DNA of 64,000 nt from Gleimia europaea (GCA_002871995.1 PNHW01000001.1:249590-313589), one strand, 5' to 3'; shown: positions 38,812 through 49,126, numbered from the stretch's first letter. Translations and numbers: made by a program. The notes: generated from the letters alone by a model not told the origin.

Positions 38812-40152
38812 GTGAGCGATCAAAAAGAACCTATTAACGCTAAGGCTGGCGATCCAGAGATTTCAACAACCGAAGAAACCAAAGTTCCCATGGTGGTTGT
38901 GCCTGCTTCTTCAAGCGAAGACCCCACCGCTTTTGGCCGGGTGGATGATGAAGGCAACGTCTGGGTCAAGGAAAATGGAGGCGAACGCCAAGTTGGTTCG
39001 TACCCCGATGGTGTTCCGGACGAGCCCCTTGCTCTGTACACCCGCCGATTTGAAGACCTTGAAGCAAAGGTAAACCTATTCGAGATGCGTCTTCCTACCC
39101 TTGCGGCAAGGGAGATTGAGCAGACACTGAAGTCACTGGACGAGGAAATCAAGGAACCCGCTGCCGTAGGTAATCTGGACGCATTGCGTGAGCGCGTTGC
39201 AAAACTCCACGAGGCTGCGAAGGAACGTAAGGAAGAAGCCCTAGCTGAGCGGGCTGCTGCTAAGGCCCAGGCGCTGACCGATCGCGAGGCCGTTGTTGTA
39301 GAGGCCGAGTCTATTGCCGCACAGGATCCCGAACGCACCCAATGGAAGAATTCCGGGCAGCGTCTGCGCGATCTCTTGGACGAGTGGAAGGCTCTGCAGC
39401 GTAAAGGACCGCGCCTTGACCGCGCAGATGAGGACGCCCTATGGAAGCGCTTCTCTTCTGCCCGCACGCGTTTTGATCGTCATCGCCGCCAGTTCTTCTC
39501 GGCACTGGACGCGCGTCAGGCCGAAGTTAAGCGCGTTAAGGAGGCCCTAATTGAGGAGGCCACCGCGCTACAGAATTCCACCGAATGGGGCCGTACTTCC
39601 GCGGCTTACCGCGATTTGATGGATCGTTGGAAGCAAGCCGGTCGCGCCTCCCGCAAGGAAGATGACGCACTGTGGAAGCGTTTCCGCGAAGCACAGCAGG
39701 TATTCTTCGATGCCCGCCGCGCAAACTCCGAGGCCGTAGATTCGGCCTACCGTGAGAACCTGAAGGTAAAGGAAGCACTCCTCGAAGAAGCTGAGGCGCT
39801 CCTTCCCGTTGAAGATCTTGAAGCTACTATCGAGAAGCTACGCGGCATCCAGGATCGTTGGGAGGAGGCCGGTCACGTTCCGCGCGCGGACATGAACCGC
39901 GTTGAAAACCGCATGCGCGCCGTTGAAAAGGCAGTTCGTGACGCAGAGGAAGAGCAGTGGCGCCGCACCGATCCGGAAACGAAGGCTCGCGCGGAAGGCA
40001 TGCTCGGCCAGCTTGCTGACTCGATTGCCGAACTCGAGGGTGACCTCGCGAAGGCTGAAGCTGATGGCAACGAGAAGAAGGCGGCTTCGATCAGAGACGC
40101 GCTTGCAACTAAGCGCGCTTGGCAAGAGCAGATCCAGGGTTCTGTGGACTAG
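38812..40152 (+). CDS. DUF349-repeat coiled-coil protein
   Basis: 446 residues from a GTG at 38812, preceded by an AGGA site; the frame extends to an ATG at 38740 that lacks such a site. After an acidic N-terminus with VDDEGNVWVKENGGERQVGSYPDG (about 42-65), most of the protein is Glu/Lys/Arg/Ala helix with repeated DUF349 units (W..L...RKGPRLDRADEDALWKRFSSARTRFDRHRRQFF and RWKQAGRASRKEDDALWKRFREAQQVFFDAR). No enzyme motif. Cytoplasmic, function unknown; it regularly sits between rel and hisS in actinobacteria, on the opposite strand. Confidence 0.85.
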   Translation: MSDQKEPINAKAGDPEISTTEETKVPMVVVPASSSEDPTAFGRVDDEGNVWVKENGGERQVGSYPDGVPDEPLALYTRRFEDLEAKVNLFEMRLPTLAAREIEQTLKSLDEEIKEPAAVGNLDALRERVAKLHEAAKERKEEALAERAAAKAQALTDREAVVVEAESIAAQDPERTQWKNSGQRLRDLLDEWKALQRKGPRLDRADEDALWKRFSSARTRFDRHRRQFFSALDARQAEVKRVKEALIEEATALQNSTEWGRTSAAYRDLMDRWKQAGRASRKEDDALWKRFREAQQVFFDARRANSEAVDSAYRENLKVKEALLEEAEALLPVEDLEATIEKLRGIQDRWEEAGHVPRADMNRVENRMRAVEKAVRDAEEEQWRRTDPETKARAEGMLGQLADSIAELEGDLAKAEADGNEKKAASIRDALATKRAWQEQIQGSVD

Positions 40153-40171
40153 CCCGGCTAACCACACTTTT

Positions 40172-40203
40172 GGAGGGGAGAGCAACCGCTCTCCCCTCCT
40201 TTA
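40172..40203. terminator. Bidirectional terminator between the DUF349 gene and rel
   Basis: Perfect 12-bp stem (40172-40183 / 40188-40199, GGAGGGGAGAGC type) with an AACC loop, followed by TTTAAT on the plus side and AAAA/TTTT flanks on the other. It serves the convergent DUF349 gene (+) and rel (-). Confidence 0.88.
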
Positions 40204-40223
40204 ATGTCTACCTCGCTACCCGG

Positions 40224-42578
40224 CTATGGGCGGGGTTGCTTCTGCTTCTTCTTGTTCTTCGCCTTCGTAGAGTGTCCGCCATGAACGCGCGCAGCCTCAA
40301 AAACTCCGTCCACGCGGCGCAAACCGTTCAACGTGGCGTTAATGTGCGAAGGTTCAGCCATTTCAACAGTGAACCGCACTGTCGCTACTCGATCCGGCGA
40401 AGTGGACATATTGCCCGAGAGAATGTTCACCTGATAGTCCGAGAGCACCTGGGTTAGATCCCCCAGCAGGCGAGCGCGATCCAGCGCCTTAATTTGAATC
40501 TTCACCAGATAGTTTGAGGATGCGTTTGTGCTCCACTCGACATTGACGAAACGCTCCGGATGGTTGCGCTGTAGCGCTACAGCGTTAGAACAATCCGGTG
40601 AGTGTACAGAAACCCCCTGCCCGCGGGTAATGAACCCGATGATCGGGTCGCCTGGCACCGGTGTGCAGCACTTCGCGATCTTGACCCACACGTCACCGCC
40701 GCCCATGCCTTCAACGAGGACGTCCGAGCCGGCTGTGGTGGGGTCCCATCTGTTTTGATGAGCGCCCGGCGTGACTCCCTCGGAGAGAGTTTCTTCGGTT
40801 CCGAAATCCCCACCGAGGGATTGTATGATCTTTTGCATCACGCTCTGGGCGGAGATACCGCCCTCCCCAATCGCCGCATAGAGCGAACCGATGTCGGGGT
40901 AGCCCATGGACGCAGCGATTCCCACGATGGTGTCGTGATTCATGAGGCGTTGTAGCGGCAGGTGTTGCTTGCGCATTGTGCGGGCAAGTTTTTCCTTGCC
41001 GGCCTCGATGGCCTCTTCTCTGCGCTCCTTGGAGAACCACGCTTTGATCTTTGAACGCGCCCGCGAGGACGCCACGAAGTTCAGCCAATCCCTGCTGGGA
41101 CCTGCGTTCGGAGCCTTCGAAGTGAAAACCTCAACGATATCGCCGCTCTCCAGTTTCGATTCGAGGCTAGAAAGCTTGCCGTTCACGCGTGCGCCTACAG
41201 TTGTGTGTCCCACCTCGGTGTGCACAGCGTAGGCGAAGTCTACGGGAGTTGCGCCCGCTGGTAGAACCTGCACCTCGCCCTTCGGGGTGAACACGTACAC
41301 CTCGTCGCCAGCGATTTCGTAACGCAATGAATCCAGGAACTCTTCCGGATCACCGGTTTCCCGCTCCATTTGAATAAGACCACGCAACCAGTTCATCTGC
41401 TCTTCCGGCTTCATCCGGTCCGAGTCAGCGTTCGAAGTTTGCGACGCGTTAGGATCCTGCTTGTACCGCCAGTGCGCAGCCACACCGTACTCGGCGCGAT
41501 CATGCATCTCATAGGTACGCACCTGGATCTCAACTGGCCGCCCACCCGGCCCCATCACCGTGGTGTGCAAAGACTGATACAGATTGAACTTCGGCGTTGC
41601 AATGTAGTCTTTGAAACGTCCTGGCATTGGCTGCCAGCGGGCGTGAATTGCGCCGATAACCGCGTAACAGTCGCGCACCGACTCGACGAGCACTCGAACG
41701 CCCACGAGGTCGTAAATGTCGTCAAATGCTTTACCGCGCACAATCATCTTTTGATAGATCGAATAGTGGTTCTTCGGCCGCCCCGAAACCGTGCCGCGCA
41801 CGCCGTTCTCCCGAAGATCGTCCTCGATAGTTAAAACCACTTCACGCAGGAATTTGTCACGCTCGGGTGCACGCTCGGTGACCAACCGGTCGATCTCTTG
41901 ATAAATCTCCGGATAAAGCGTTTTGAAGGAAAGCTCTTCAAGTTCCCACTTGATGGTGTTCATGCCCAGCCGGTGCGCAAGCGGCGCGTAAATCTCGAGC
42001 GTCTCGCGCGCCTTCCTCTGCGCTGATTCACGCGGCACGTACTGCCACGTGCGGGCGTTATGAAGGCGGTCCCCCAGCTTAATCAAGAGCGTACGGATGT
42101 CTTTAGACATAGCCACGATCATTTTGCGAAGCGTCTCAGACTGCGCCGCCGCCCCGTACTTCACTTTGTCTAGCTTTGTCACACCATCAACGAGGAGTGC
42201 TATGTCCTGACCAAAATCAGCGCTGAGCTGTTCAAGTGTGTACTCGGTGTCCTCAACCGTGTCGTGGAGCAAAGCAGCCACGAGAGTTGGAGGGGTCATG
42301 CCGATCTCTGCGAGGATAGTTGCAACGGCGACGGGGTGCGTAATATACGGCTCGCCGGACTTGCGCATCTGCCCTTCGTGATACTTCTTTGCCGTTACGT
42401 ATGCGCGTTCAATGACATCGGTTTCAGCCTTCGGGTGATAGGCCTTTACAGCACGGATAAGGGGCTCAATCTCGGGTGCGGTTGAGCGTCTGCGCGACCC
42501 GAACCACAGCAGGCTGGAGCGCACGCGCGAACCACTTACCGGATTAGCGCTGTCTGTGTTACCAGTATTCGACGTCAT
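40224..42578 (-). CDS. rel: Bifunctional (p)ppGpp synthetase/hydrolase Rel
   Basis: 784 residues. HD hydrolase domain with HPVAVATILAEIG and LLHDTVEDTEYTLEQL (about 81-118), synthetase domain (GRPKNHYSIYQKM, about 263-275; FDDIYDLVGVRVLV; YQSLHTTVMGPGGRPVEIQVRT), TGS domain (VYVFTPKGEVQVLPAGATPVDFAYAVHTEVG, about 425-455), and C-terminal zinc-finger (CCTPVPGDPIIGF) plus ACT domains. An intact HDxxED suggests it can both make and degrade the alarmone. Ends in a basic KKKQKQPRP tail. Follows apt across a strong terminator. Confidence 0.96.
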   Translation of the reverse strand: MTSNTGNTDSANPVSGSRVRSSLLWFGSRRRSTAPEIEPLIRAVKAYHPKAETDVIERAYVTAKKYHEGQMRKSGEPYITHPVAVATILAEIGMTPPTLVAALLHDTVEDTEYTLEQLSADFGQDIALLVDGVTKLDKVKYGAAAQSETLRKMIVAMSKDIRTLLIKLGDRLHNARTWQYVPRESAQRKARETLEIYAPLAHRLGMNTIKWELEELSFKTLYPEIYQEIDRLVTERAPERDKFLREVVLTIEDDLRENGVRGTVSGRPKNHYSIYQKMIVRGKAFDDIYDLVGVRVLVESVRDCYAVIGAIHARWQPMPGRFKDYIATPKFNLYQSLHTTVMGPGGRPVEIQVRTYEMHDRAEYGVAAHWRYKQDPNASQTSNADSDRMKPEEQMNWLRGLIQMERETGDPEEFLDSLRYEIAGDEVYVFTPKGEVQVLPAGATPVDFAYAVHTEVGHTTVGARVNGKLSSLESKLESGDIVEVFTSKAPNAGPSRDWLNFVASSRARSKIKAWFSKERREEAIEAGKEKLARTMRKQHLPLQRLMNHDTIVGIAASMGYPDIGSLYAAIGEGGISAQSVMQKIIQSLGGDFGTEETLSEGVTPGAHQNRWDPTTAGSDVLVEGMGGGDVWVKIAKCCTPVPGDPIIGFITRGQGVSVHSPDCSNAVALQRNHPERFVNVEWSTNASSNYLVKIQIKALDRARLLGDLTQVLSDYQVNILSGNMSTSPDRVATVRFTVEMAEPSHINATLNGLRRVDGVFEAARVHGGHSTKAKNKKKQKQPRP

Positions 42579-42617
42579 TCCCTCATGTTATCTCAAACAC
42601 AAAATGATATTTGAAAT

Positions 42618-42655
42618 TACTGTATGCCCGTCCCATGCGGGACGGGCATACAGTA
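42618..42655 (-). terminator. Terminator between apt and rel
   Basis: 17-bp perfect stem (42618-42634 / 42639-42655, core GTATGCCCGTCCC) with a 4-base ATGC loop, 21 bases past the apt stop. AT-rich but not a proper U-run follows (AATTTC). It should separate rel from secDF-apt, so rel probably has its own promoter in the 98-base gap. Confidence 0.8.
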
Positions 42656-42676
42656 TTCGCTTGTGTTAGCGAAGAG

Positions 42677-43219
42677 TTAGAAAATCACTCCAGCCTCAAC
42701 GGGAATTCCCTCGAGCTTAGCGCGCCCTCCAAGCTCTGAAAGCTCCAGTAGAACGTTCACCTCAACGACCTCGGCCCCGCATTGCTTGATCAGTTCAACT
42801 GCTGCAGCGGAGGTTCCGCCAGTTGCGAGCACGTCATCAATGATGAGAACGCGACTGCCCTCCTTAACGGAATCAGGGCGGAGCTCCATACGAGCCTCGC
42901 CATACTCGAGGGTGTAGTTTACGCCAATCACAGGACCGGGAAGTTTCCCTGCCTTGCGCACCGTAATCATGCCCACGCCAAGAGCGGTGGCAAGCGGAGC
43001 AGCCAGGATGAAACCTCGCGATTCCAATCCGGCGATCGCATCCACGCGGCCGCGGTAGTGGTCTGCAAGCGCATCAATAAGAGCCTTGAAGGCCTCACCA
43101 TTAGCGAGCAGCGGCGTAATGTCGCGGAAGAGAACACCCGGATCCGGGAAGTCAGGAATCTCCCGCAGATTGTCTTTGATAAGCGGTTCAATCCTGCTAC
43201 GCAGTAGATCTTTACTCAT
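42677..43219 (-). CDS. apt: Adenine phosphoribosyltransferase
   Basis: 180 residues. PRPP-binding VLIIDDVLATGGTSAAAVELI (about 124-144) and AIAGLESRGFILAAPLATALGVG (about 61-83) are typical of Apt. Salvages adenine to AMP. Lies 5 bases after secF, in the conserved secD-secF-apt-rel order. Confidence 0.96.
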   Translation of the reverse strand: MSKDLLRSRIEPLIKDNLREIPDFPDPGVLFRDITPLLANGEAFKALIDALADHYRGRVDAIAGLESRGFILAAPLATALGVGMITVRKAGKLPGPVIGVNYTLEYGEARMELRPDSVKEGSRVLIIDDVLATGGTSAAAVELIKQCGAEVVEVNVLLELSELGGRAKLEGIPVEAGVIF

Positions 43220-43224
43220 TGCCC

Positions 43225-44322
43225 TTACTTCCTCTTCTTACGCTTTGGCTGTGCGGCCTGGCCCAGGTGGTGACCGGGCTTGAGGTTCGACGTACGTACG
43301 GTCTCAAACGTAGAGTCATTATCTGATGGGGCGGCGCCGACCTTCACTAGCTTATCCCCGCGCGCCTCTAGAACGCTCTTGGTGTGGCCACCGATGCGTT
43401 CGCGCTTGCCCTCAAGCATTACCAGTACGGCCGGCGCGATGAACACGGAGCTGAAAGTACCGACCGTCATGCCTACAAACAGGGCGAGCGAAATATCAGT
43501 CAGTGTGCCCGCACCAAGCAGGAAGGATCCGAGGAACAGAATAGACCCAACGGGCAGGAGCGCGATGATAGACGTGTTAATAGAACGCACGAGCGTTTGG
43601 TTAACCGCCAGGTTTACTAGCTCACCAAACGTGTAGCGGGTTTGCTTTGTAACGTTGCGGGTAAGCTCGCGCACACGGTCAAACACAACCACGGTGTCAT
43701 ACAGCGAGTACGCAAGAATCGTAAGGAAGCCAATTACCGTAGCCGGCGATACTTCCACCTGGATAAGGCTGGAGAATCCAACCGTTAGGAAAACGTCGTG
43801 AAGTAGCGCCCACAGAGCGGACAGCGACATCGTCCAAGAACGGAAGTAGAACGCCATCATGGCGCCCACGAGAACCAGGAAGATCACGAGCGATTGCAAC
43901 GCCTTCTTGGTCACATCTGCACCCCAAGATGGACCGATGTTGGTTGCATCAACGTCACTTTCAGAAATGCCGTAAGCCTGCGCCAACGCTGCTCGAACAG
44001 TAGCGGTCTTATCCGCACCGATGTCCTGGCTTTGCACGCGCAGTCCGTCGGTGCCAAGCTGAGAGACCTTAACCCCTTCGCCTACGCCGTTGGCCTTCAT
44101 CACGTCGTACGCGAGCTGCTGCTCGGTGGTTTGTACGTGCGCGAGGGCAAACTGAGATCCGCCGCGGAACTCGATTGACGGGTTGAGCCCGCGAACCGTG
44201 ATCAAAAGGATCGATATCAAGATCACCACTGCACCCGTGGTGAACCAAACCTTACGGTTCTTAATGAACGGGTAGGATTTCTCTCCCGCATATAGGGCAT
44301 TGCCCCATGAAGCCATACTCAT
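43225..44322 (-). CDS. secF: Protein translocase subunit SecF
   Basis: 365 residues, six membrane helices. First helix about 25-45 (VWFTTGAVVILISILLITV), the conserved LNPSIEFRGGSQF (about 46-58), then a periplasmic region and five helices including YSLYDTVVVFDRVRELTRN (about 205-223) and NTSIIALLPVGSILFLGSFLLG. SecF with SecD uses the proton-motive force to help preprotein export. C-terminal basic cytoplasmic tail PKRKKRK. Two bases after secD. Confidence 0.96.
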   Translation of the reverse strand: MSMASWGNALYAGEKSYPFIKNRKVWFTTGAVVILISILLITVRGLNPSIEFRGGSQFALAHVQTTEQQLAYDVMKANGVGEGVKVSQLGTDGLRVQSQDIGADKTATVRAALAQAYGISESDVDATNIGPSWGADVTKKALQSLVIFLVLVGAMMAFYFRSWTMSLSALWALLHDVFLTVGFSSLIQVEVSPATVIGFLTILAYSLYDTVVVFDRVRELTRNVTKQTRYTFGELVNLAVNQTLVRSINTSIIALLPVGSILFLGSFLLGAGTLTDISLALFVGMTVGTFSSVFIAPAVLVMLEGKRERIGGHTKSVLEARGDKLVKVGAAPSDNDSTFETVRTSNLKPGHHLGQAAQPKRKKRK

Positions 44323-44324
44323 TG

Positions 44325-46247
44325 TTACTTCCCCTCCTCTTCCGTGGAGGCATCCTCGGCGGTGTCAACCACTGCCGCCTCGGCTTCCATCTTTGCCGCT
44401 TCTTCAGCCTCACGACGCTGCTGTGCAATCGACTTACGCCCCGGCTGGTCCGCGCTCTTTGCGTGCTTCTCATTTCGCTTCGGCTCACGGAAGCGGCCTC
44501 GGCCTGCGTAAATCGCGGCAGACTTAGCGCCCAGGTGCTCCGGATCAAGACCGGAGAGCTTGTGACCACCGCCAAAGAACTCGGTGCGAACGAGGAGTTC
44601 CATAAGCGGGTGGGTGAACCACAGGATGATTGCAAGGTCGACGAGGGTGGTCAGGCCCAGAGTGAATGCAAAGCCCTGCACGCCGCCAACTGCCAAGAAG
44701 TAAAGGACCGCAGCAGCCAGGAGGTTCACGAGGTCAGAGACGATAATCGTGCGCTTTGCACGATCCCAGCCTTCGCTCACTGCCGAAACCAGCGGGCGTC
44801 CGCTCCGCACCTCATCGCGAATACGTTCAAAGTAGACGATGAATGAGTCTGCGGTAATACCAACCGACACGATCAGACCGGCCACGCCAGCCAGGGAGAG
44901 TCTGTATCCCATGAGCCATGAAAGGAGCGTGATGAGCGTATAGACGATCACACCCGCTGCAATGAGCGAGCCGCCTGCAAGTATCGACAAGCCGCGATAC
45001 TGCCAGATCAGGTACAGCAACACGAGCACGAGGCCGATGATGCCGGTTAGGAGGCCGGTGCGCAGGTGGTCTGCGCCAAGCGTTGCGGAGATACGTTGCT
45101 CGGACTCAACCGTGAAGTTAAGCGGGAGCGAACCAAACTGGAGCTGATTAGCCAAAGCGCGGGCCGAATCTGCGGTGAAGTTACCTTCGATAAGCGCCGA
45201 ACCATTCGGAATAACGCTGTTCATGCGAGGGGCGGAAATCACGTTGCCGTCCAACACCACTGCGAAGCGGTTACGCGTGGGATCAACCGATTGTAGATCT
45301 ACCAGACGCTTGGAGACATCCGCGAAGATGTCAGTACCTTCCTTGTCGAACTGAAGCGAAACAATCCACTTACCTGTGGATTGGCCCTGCTCATTTCGGT
45401 TCATGCCCGCCGTTGCAGAAGTTAGGTGAATACCTTCAAGATCAACCGGGCCGAGAATGTACTTCTCGTTTCCCTCAACATCGCAGGCAACCAGTGGTTG
45501 CGCCGGATCGTCAACCGATCCCTTCGCGCGCTGTTCGGGCGCCTTACAGTCCGTGGTAAAGAAAGTATGCAGAACCTGCTCGGTAACCCAGTTCGGATCC
45601 GAATTATCCTTCGGCTCAGCCACCGGCTTATCGGAAATCTCGCCGTCCTTGTTCGTATCCGCGAGGGTATTAGCAAGCTCTTCCGGTGTCAGCTGCGACA
45701 AATCCGGTCCCTCAGCAGCCGTAGGCTCGGCCTGTTCTTCTGCGGGCTCGGTTTCTGAGGGCTGCGCGCTTGGGTCAGTCACGTTCTGATCCGTGCCCTC
45801 CCCCGATTGAGCGTTCTTGTACTTCTCCGGGTCAACAACCGCGGGATCACCCGCTGCGAGAACCGGACGGAACCTCATAACTGCAGACGAGCGCACGAGG
45901 TTCAAAGTTTCCTCGCTAGGCTCACCCGGCAGCGCCACAACAATATTGCGCCCCGCCTGGCTCGTGATCTCAGCCTCAGCAACGCCGGATGCGTCAATAC
46001 GTTTGCGGATGATCTCGATAGCCTGATCCAGGTCCTCCTGAGCGACGGTGACATCCTTAACGTCCTCACCCTCTTGCGGAGTAGGCGTCAAGATCAGCTG
46101 TGTACCACCTTGCAAATCGAGTGCAAGGCCGGGCACCATGCTCGCACTACCGCGTGCAGACCCAATTCCGAGCGTTATTAATGCAATTATTATGAGGATC
46201 CCAAGGCTCATCAACTTACGCCCGGGTCTACTCGCTTTCTTAGCCAC
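44325..46247 (-). CDS. secD: Protein translocase subunit SecD
   Basis: 640 residues. N-terminal helix (LMSLGILIIIALITLGIGSA), GLALDLQGGTQLILT (about 40-54), P1 head domains and C-terminal helix bundle with YFERIRDEVRSGRPLVSAVSEGWDRAKRTIIVSDLVNLLAAAVLYF (about 473-519). The periplasmic part has an acidic, Pro/Thr/Glu-rich low-complexity insert (about 140-215), as found in several actinobacteria. Cytoplasmic Glu/Ala tail. Partner of SecF; yajC precedes it. Confidence 0.96.
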   Translation of the reverse strand: MAKKASRPGRKLMSLGILIIIALITLGIGSARGSASMVPGLALDLQGGTQLILTPTPQEGEDVKDVTVAQEDLDQAIEIIRKRIDASGVAEAEITSQAGRNIVVALPGEPSEETLNLVRSSAVMRFRPVLAAGDPAVVDPEKYKNAQSGEGTDQNVTDPSAQPSETEPAEEQAEPTAAEGPDLSQLTPEELANTLADTNKDGEISDKPVAEPKDNSDPNWVTEQVLHTFFTTDCKAPEQRAKGSVDDPAQPLVACDVEGNEKYILGPVDLEGIHLTSATAGMNRNEQGQSTGKWIVSLQFDKEGTDIFADVSKRLVDLQSVDPTRNRFAVVLDGNVISAPRMNSVIPNGSALIEGNFTADSARALANQLQFGSLPLNFTVESEQRISATLGADHLRTGLLTGIIGLVLVLLYLIWQYRGLSILAGGSLIAAGVIVYTLITLLSWLMGYRLSLAGVAGLIVSVGITADSFIVYFERIRDEVRSGRPLVSAVSEGWDRAKRTIIVSDLVNLLAAAVLYFLAVGGVQGFAFTLGLTTLVDLAIILWFTHPLMELLVRTEFFGGGHKLSGLDPEHLGAKSAAIYAGRGRFREPKRNEKHAKSADQPGRKSIAQQRREAEEAAKMEAEAAVVDTAEDASTEEEGK

Positions 46248-46286
46248 TTTGGTTCCTTGTTATTTTCTTGCGCCTAAAACTGGCAC

Positions 46287-46745
46287 CTAGTTCTCTTCGC
46301 GAGGCTTATCCGACTTAGTGAAGGAGTCATCCCAAATGTCCTCGGCGTCCTCTTCGCCGCCGTCCGTATCCTGCACCGGCGCTTCTGGCAAATCCTCTTG
46401 CACAGGTTCCACAGCGGCCTCTTCTTCGGGCTGTGCGGTGATCTCGCTCACCTCGTCTACGTTCTCGTCATCACCCGCAAGAGTGGACTCAAACGGAGGC
46501 TCAGCTGCCATCGCGATAGCGCGACGGTCCCAATATGTTTCGTCACCGCTCGGCGACTGCAGAATGTAAACGTCACCATCAATATCCGACACGATGCCGT
46601 AGTACCCAGAAGCGGTACGAACCCAAGAGCCAATGCCAATCTCGTCGTGCATCTTCTCGAGCTGCTCCTGCTGCTTCTTTCTTCCACGCGAAGACATAAA
46701 CATCAGCACAGCGAGCATGATGAGAAGGATGATCATGAATTCCAA
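46287..46745 (-). CDS. yajC: Preprotein translocase accessory subunit YajC
   Basis: 152 residues. One N-terminal membrane helix (MEFMIILLIMLAVLMFMSS), RGRKKQQEQLEKMHDEIGIGSWVRTASGYYGIVSDIDGDVYIL (about 20-62) as in YajC. The C-terminal half (about 85-152) is a strongly acidic, low-complexity extension, longer than in proteobacteria. Associates with SecDF. No gene between yajC and ruvB. Confidence 0.92.
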   Translation of the reverse strand: MEFMIILLIMLAVLMFMSSRGRKKQQEQLEKMHDEIGIGSWVRTASGYYGIVSDIDGDVYILQSPSGDETYWDRRAIAMAAEPPFESTLAGDDENVDEVSEITAQPEEEAAVEPVQEDLPEAPVQDTDGGEEDAEDIWDDSFTKSDKPREEN

Positions 46746-46855
46746 GGGTCGACTCCTAAATATCGTTTGTATCCTAGGTGATTCTATTGTTATTGCCGCC
46801 CAAATGCACCCTTCTAGTACCCATAAGAAGTTCGCGTTTGGTCACATTCGCGCTT

Positions 46856-47884
46856 TTAACCGTCGAATAGCGTTCCCGGCTCTGGCGGGGTAAGTCCCAT
46901 ATGGTTCCACGCCTGAGCGGTTGCCGCTCTGCCGCGCGGGGTGCGAATCATGAAACCTTCCCGCACCAAGTAAGGCTCCGCCACGGTCTCAACAGTTTCC
47001 GGCTCTTCTCCAACCGTAACAGCCAGCGTTGCAAGCCCCACCGGACCGCCCCCAAAACGGCGCACTAACGCCTCCAACACGGCGCGGTCCAACCTGTCCA
47101 ATCCCTGCGGATCCACCTCGAACAGTTCCAGGGCCGCCCTCGTGGACTCAAGATCAATATGCCCGTCGCCGTGCACCTGCGAATAGTCAAGGACACGGCG
47201 GAGCAACCTATTCGCAATGCGCGGTGTTCCCCTGGATCTACGCGCGATCTCCGCGCCCGCTCGCTCATCCAAACGTGCCCCAAGCAGGTTTGCCGAGCGT
47301 TTTACCACAAGTTCGAGTTCATCTGCCTCGTAGTACTCCAGGTGCGCAGTGAAACCAAAGCGATCGCGCAAAGGGGCGGGAAGCAGGCCGGACCTGGTGG
47401 TTGCTCCCACCACGGTGAATGGCGGGAGGGTGAGCGGAATTGACGTGGCTCCTGGACCCTTGCCCACGATAATGTCTACGCGAAAATCTTCCATTGCCAG
47501 GTAAAGCATCTCTTCTGCAGTGCGGGCAAGGCGGTGAATCTCGTCGATGAACAAGATATCGCCCTCCTGCAATCCGGACAGGATCGAGGCTAAGTCTCCA
47601 GCATGCTGAATCGCAGGCCCGGAGGTGAGCCGCAGCGAAGAGTTCATCTCGTTGGCCACAATCATTGCGAGCGTTGTTTTACCAAGCCCGGGAGGGCCCG
47701 CCAACAAAATGTGATCGGGCGTCGTGTTGCGGTGATGTGCAGCAGAAAGAACCAGGTCAAGCTGCGCGCGAACCGTTTGCTGGCCAATAAAGTCTTCAAG
47801 TTGCTTTGGGCGTAGAGCGGCTTCTGCTGCGCGCTCTATATCGCCCGCGTCCGCGCCCACTATACGATCAGTATTCTCATCCAC
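46856..47884 (-). CDS. ruvB: Holliday junction branch-migration ATPase RuvB
   Basis: 342 residues. Walker [22 protein letters not shown] (about 60-80), Walker [26 protein letters not shown] (about 110-134), sensor [18 protein letters not shown] (about 160-177), and the C-terminal winged helix ([18 protein letters not shown]). Overlaps the ruvA 3' end by 8 bases. Confidence 0.97.
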   Translation of the reverse strand: MDENTDRIVGADAGDIERAAEAALRPKQLEDFIGQQTVRAQLDLVLSAAHHRNTTPDHILLAGPPGLGKTTLAMIVANEMNSSLRLTSGPAIQHAGDLASILSGLQEGDILFIDEIHRLARTAEEMLYLAMEDFRVDIIVGKGPGATSIPLTLPPFTVVGATTRSGLLPAPLRDRFGFTAHLEYYEADELELVVKRSANLLGARLDERAGAEIARRSRGTPRIANRLLRRVLDYSQVHGDGHIDLESTRAALELFEVDPQGLDRLDRAVLEALVRRFGGGPVGLATLAVTVGEEPETVETVAEPYLVREGFMIRTPRGRAATAQAWNHMGLTPPEPGTLFDG

Positions 47885-48467
47885 GGTTACCTCCCAGGTT
47901 TACCAGCGCGGCGCGCAGCATGTCGGAGGCATTCAAACCGCTGCCCGCAAACTGATCGACAGCAGCCTGAGCCTGCTGCTTTTGCCACCCCAAGCTCTGT
48001 AGCGCGGCAATGACTTCATCAGCAACCTCATCAGCCACCGGTTGCGGCTCCAAAGTAAGACCCTTCGCCGGCCCGAGCTTGTCACCAATCTCCAAAATCA
48101 TGCGTTGCGCCGACTTCTTGCCGATGCCCGGAATCTTCTGCAGCATCTTCTCATCAGCCGCGGCCAAAGCGCCTCGTAACTCATCTGGCGTATACACGTT
48201 CAGTGCAGCAAGCGCAGTCTTCGGGCCAATACCGGAAACCCCTTGCAAAATATCGAACGCCTCAGACTCGTCCTCAAGGAGGAACCCAAACAGGGTAAGC
48301 GAATCCTCTCGGACCACCAGATTCGTATAGACATCCACGTCTTCGCCGCGGCGAATTTCAAGCAACGAGCGGCCGGGCATGTACACCCGCATACCGAACG
48401 CCCCTGCCTTAATCACGGCAAAATCCGGGCCGATCGACGCCACCTGCCCACTTAGCGAAGAGATCAT
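47877..48467 (-). CDS. ruvA: Holliday junction DNA helicase subunit RuvA
   Basis: 196 residues. OB-fold domain I ([31 protein letters not shown]), helix-hairpin-helix domain II ([24 protein letters not shown] and [19 protein letters not shown], about 73-128) and RuvB-binding domain III ([23 protein letters not shown], about 152-174). Tetramer that holds the four-way junction. Coupled to ruvB; 26 bases after ruvC. Confidence 0.97.
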   Translation of the reverse strand: MISSLSGQVASIGPDFAVIKAGAFGMRVYMPGRSLLEIRRGEDVDVYTNLVVREDSLTLFGFLLEDESEAFDILQGVSGIGPKTALAALNVYTPDELRGALAAADEKMLQKIPGIGKKSAQRMILEIGDKLGPAKGLTLEPQPVADEVADEVIAALQSLGWQKQQAQAAVDQFAGSGLNASDMLRAALVNLGGNRG

Positions 48468-48493
48468 TGTGCTCCTTTAGTCCTGCAACAACC

Positions 48494-49126
48494 CTAACGC
48501 TTACCCTGGACACGGGGATCAACCGCACCCTTACGGCGCGTTGTCGCGATCGCGTTTGCCCACTGCTGCTGAGCCGCAGTCATCTTCCCTCGAGCGGAGA
48601 CGCCACCGGACAGTGACACATTAATATCACCATCCTGGCCGGCGCCCTGAAGCCCCGTACCGCGCCACGCGTGACAGATAGCGATTGCGAGTGCGTCCGC
48701 CGCATCGGCCGGCTTAGGCACCTTTTGCAACCCAAGCACGCGCGCAACCATATGCTGTACCTGCGCCTTACCGGCAGTGCCCGACCCCGTGACAGCTGCC
48801 TTCACTTCCGATGGCGTGTGAATCGCGAGTGGCAACCCTGCCCTGCCCGCGCACAGCATCGCCACACCCATAACCTGCATCGTTGTAGTTACCGACTGGA
48901 GGTTATCCTGAGCGAAAACGCGTTCAATAGCCATTACTTCGGGCTCGTACGTTTTTATTGCGAGGTCTATTTCATCCCCAATTTTTGCAAGCCGAAAATG
49001 TGTGGCTAGAGACTGCGAACTACGAGCCACCCCAACGTGAACGAGGCTGGTACGACGCGCGGCATCGACGTCAACAACGCCGATGCCGCAACGGGTCAAA
49101 CCCGGATCAATACCGAGTACGCGCAC
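48494..49126 (-). CDS. ruvC: Crossover junction endodeoxyribonuclease RuvC
   Basis: 210 residues. GTG start at 49126 overlapping the yebC TAG by one base. Catalytic acids appear in VLGIDPGLTRCGIG (about 3-16), VMAIERVFAQDN (about 64-75) and KPADAADALAIAICHAWRG (about 136-154). C-terminal extension beyond about 165 is longer than in E. coli RuvC. Resolves Holliday junctions with RuvAB. Confidence 0.96.
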   Translation of the reverse strand: MRVLGIDPGLTRCGIGVVDVDAARRTSLVHVGVARSSQSLATHFRLAKIGDEIDLAIKTYEPEVMAIERVFAQDNLQSVTTTMQVMGVAMLCAGRAGLPLAIHTPSEVKAAVTGSGTAGKAQVQHMVARVLGLQKVPKPADAADALAIAICHAWRGTGLQGAGQDGDINVSLSGGVSARGKMTAAQQQWANAIATTRRKGAVDPRVQGKR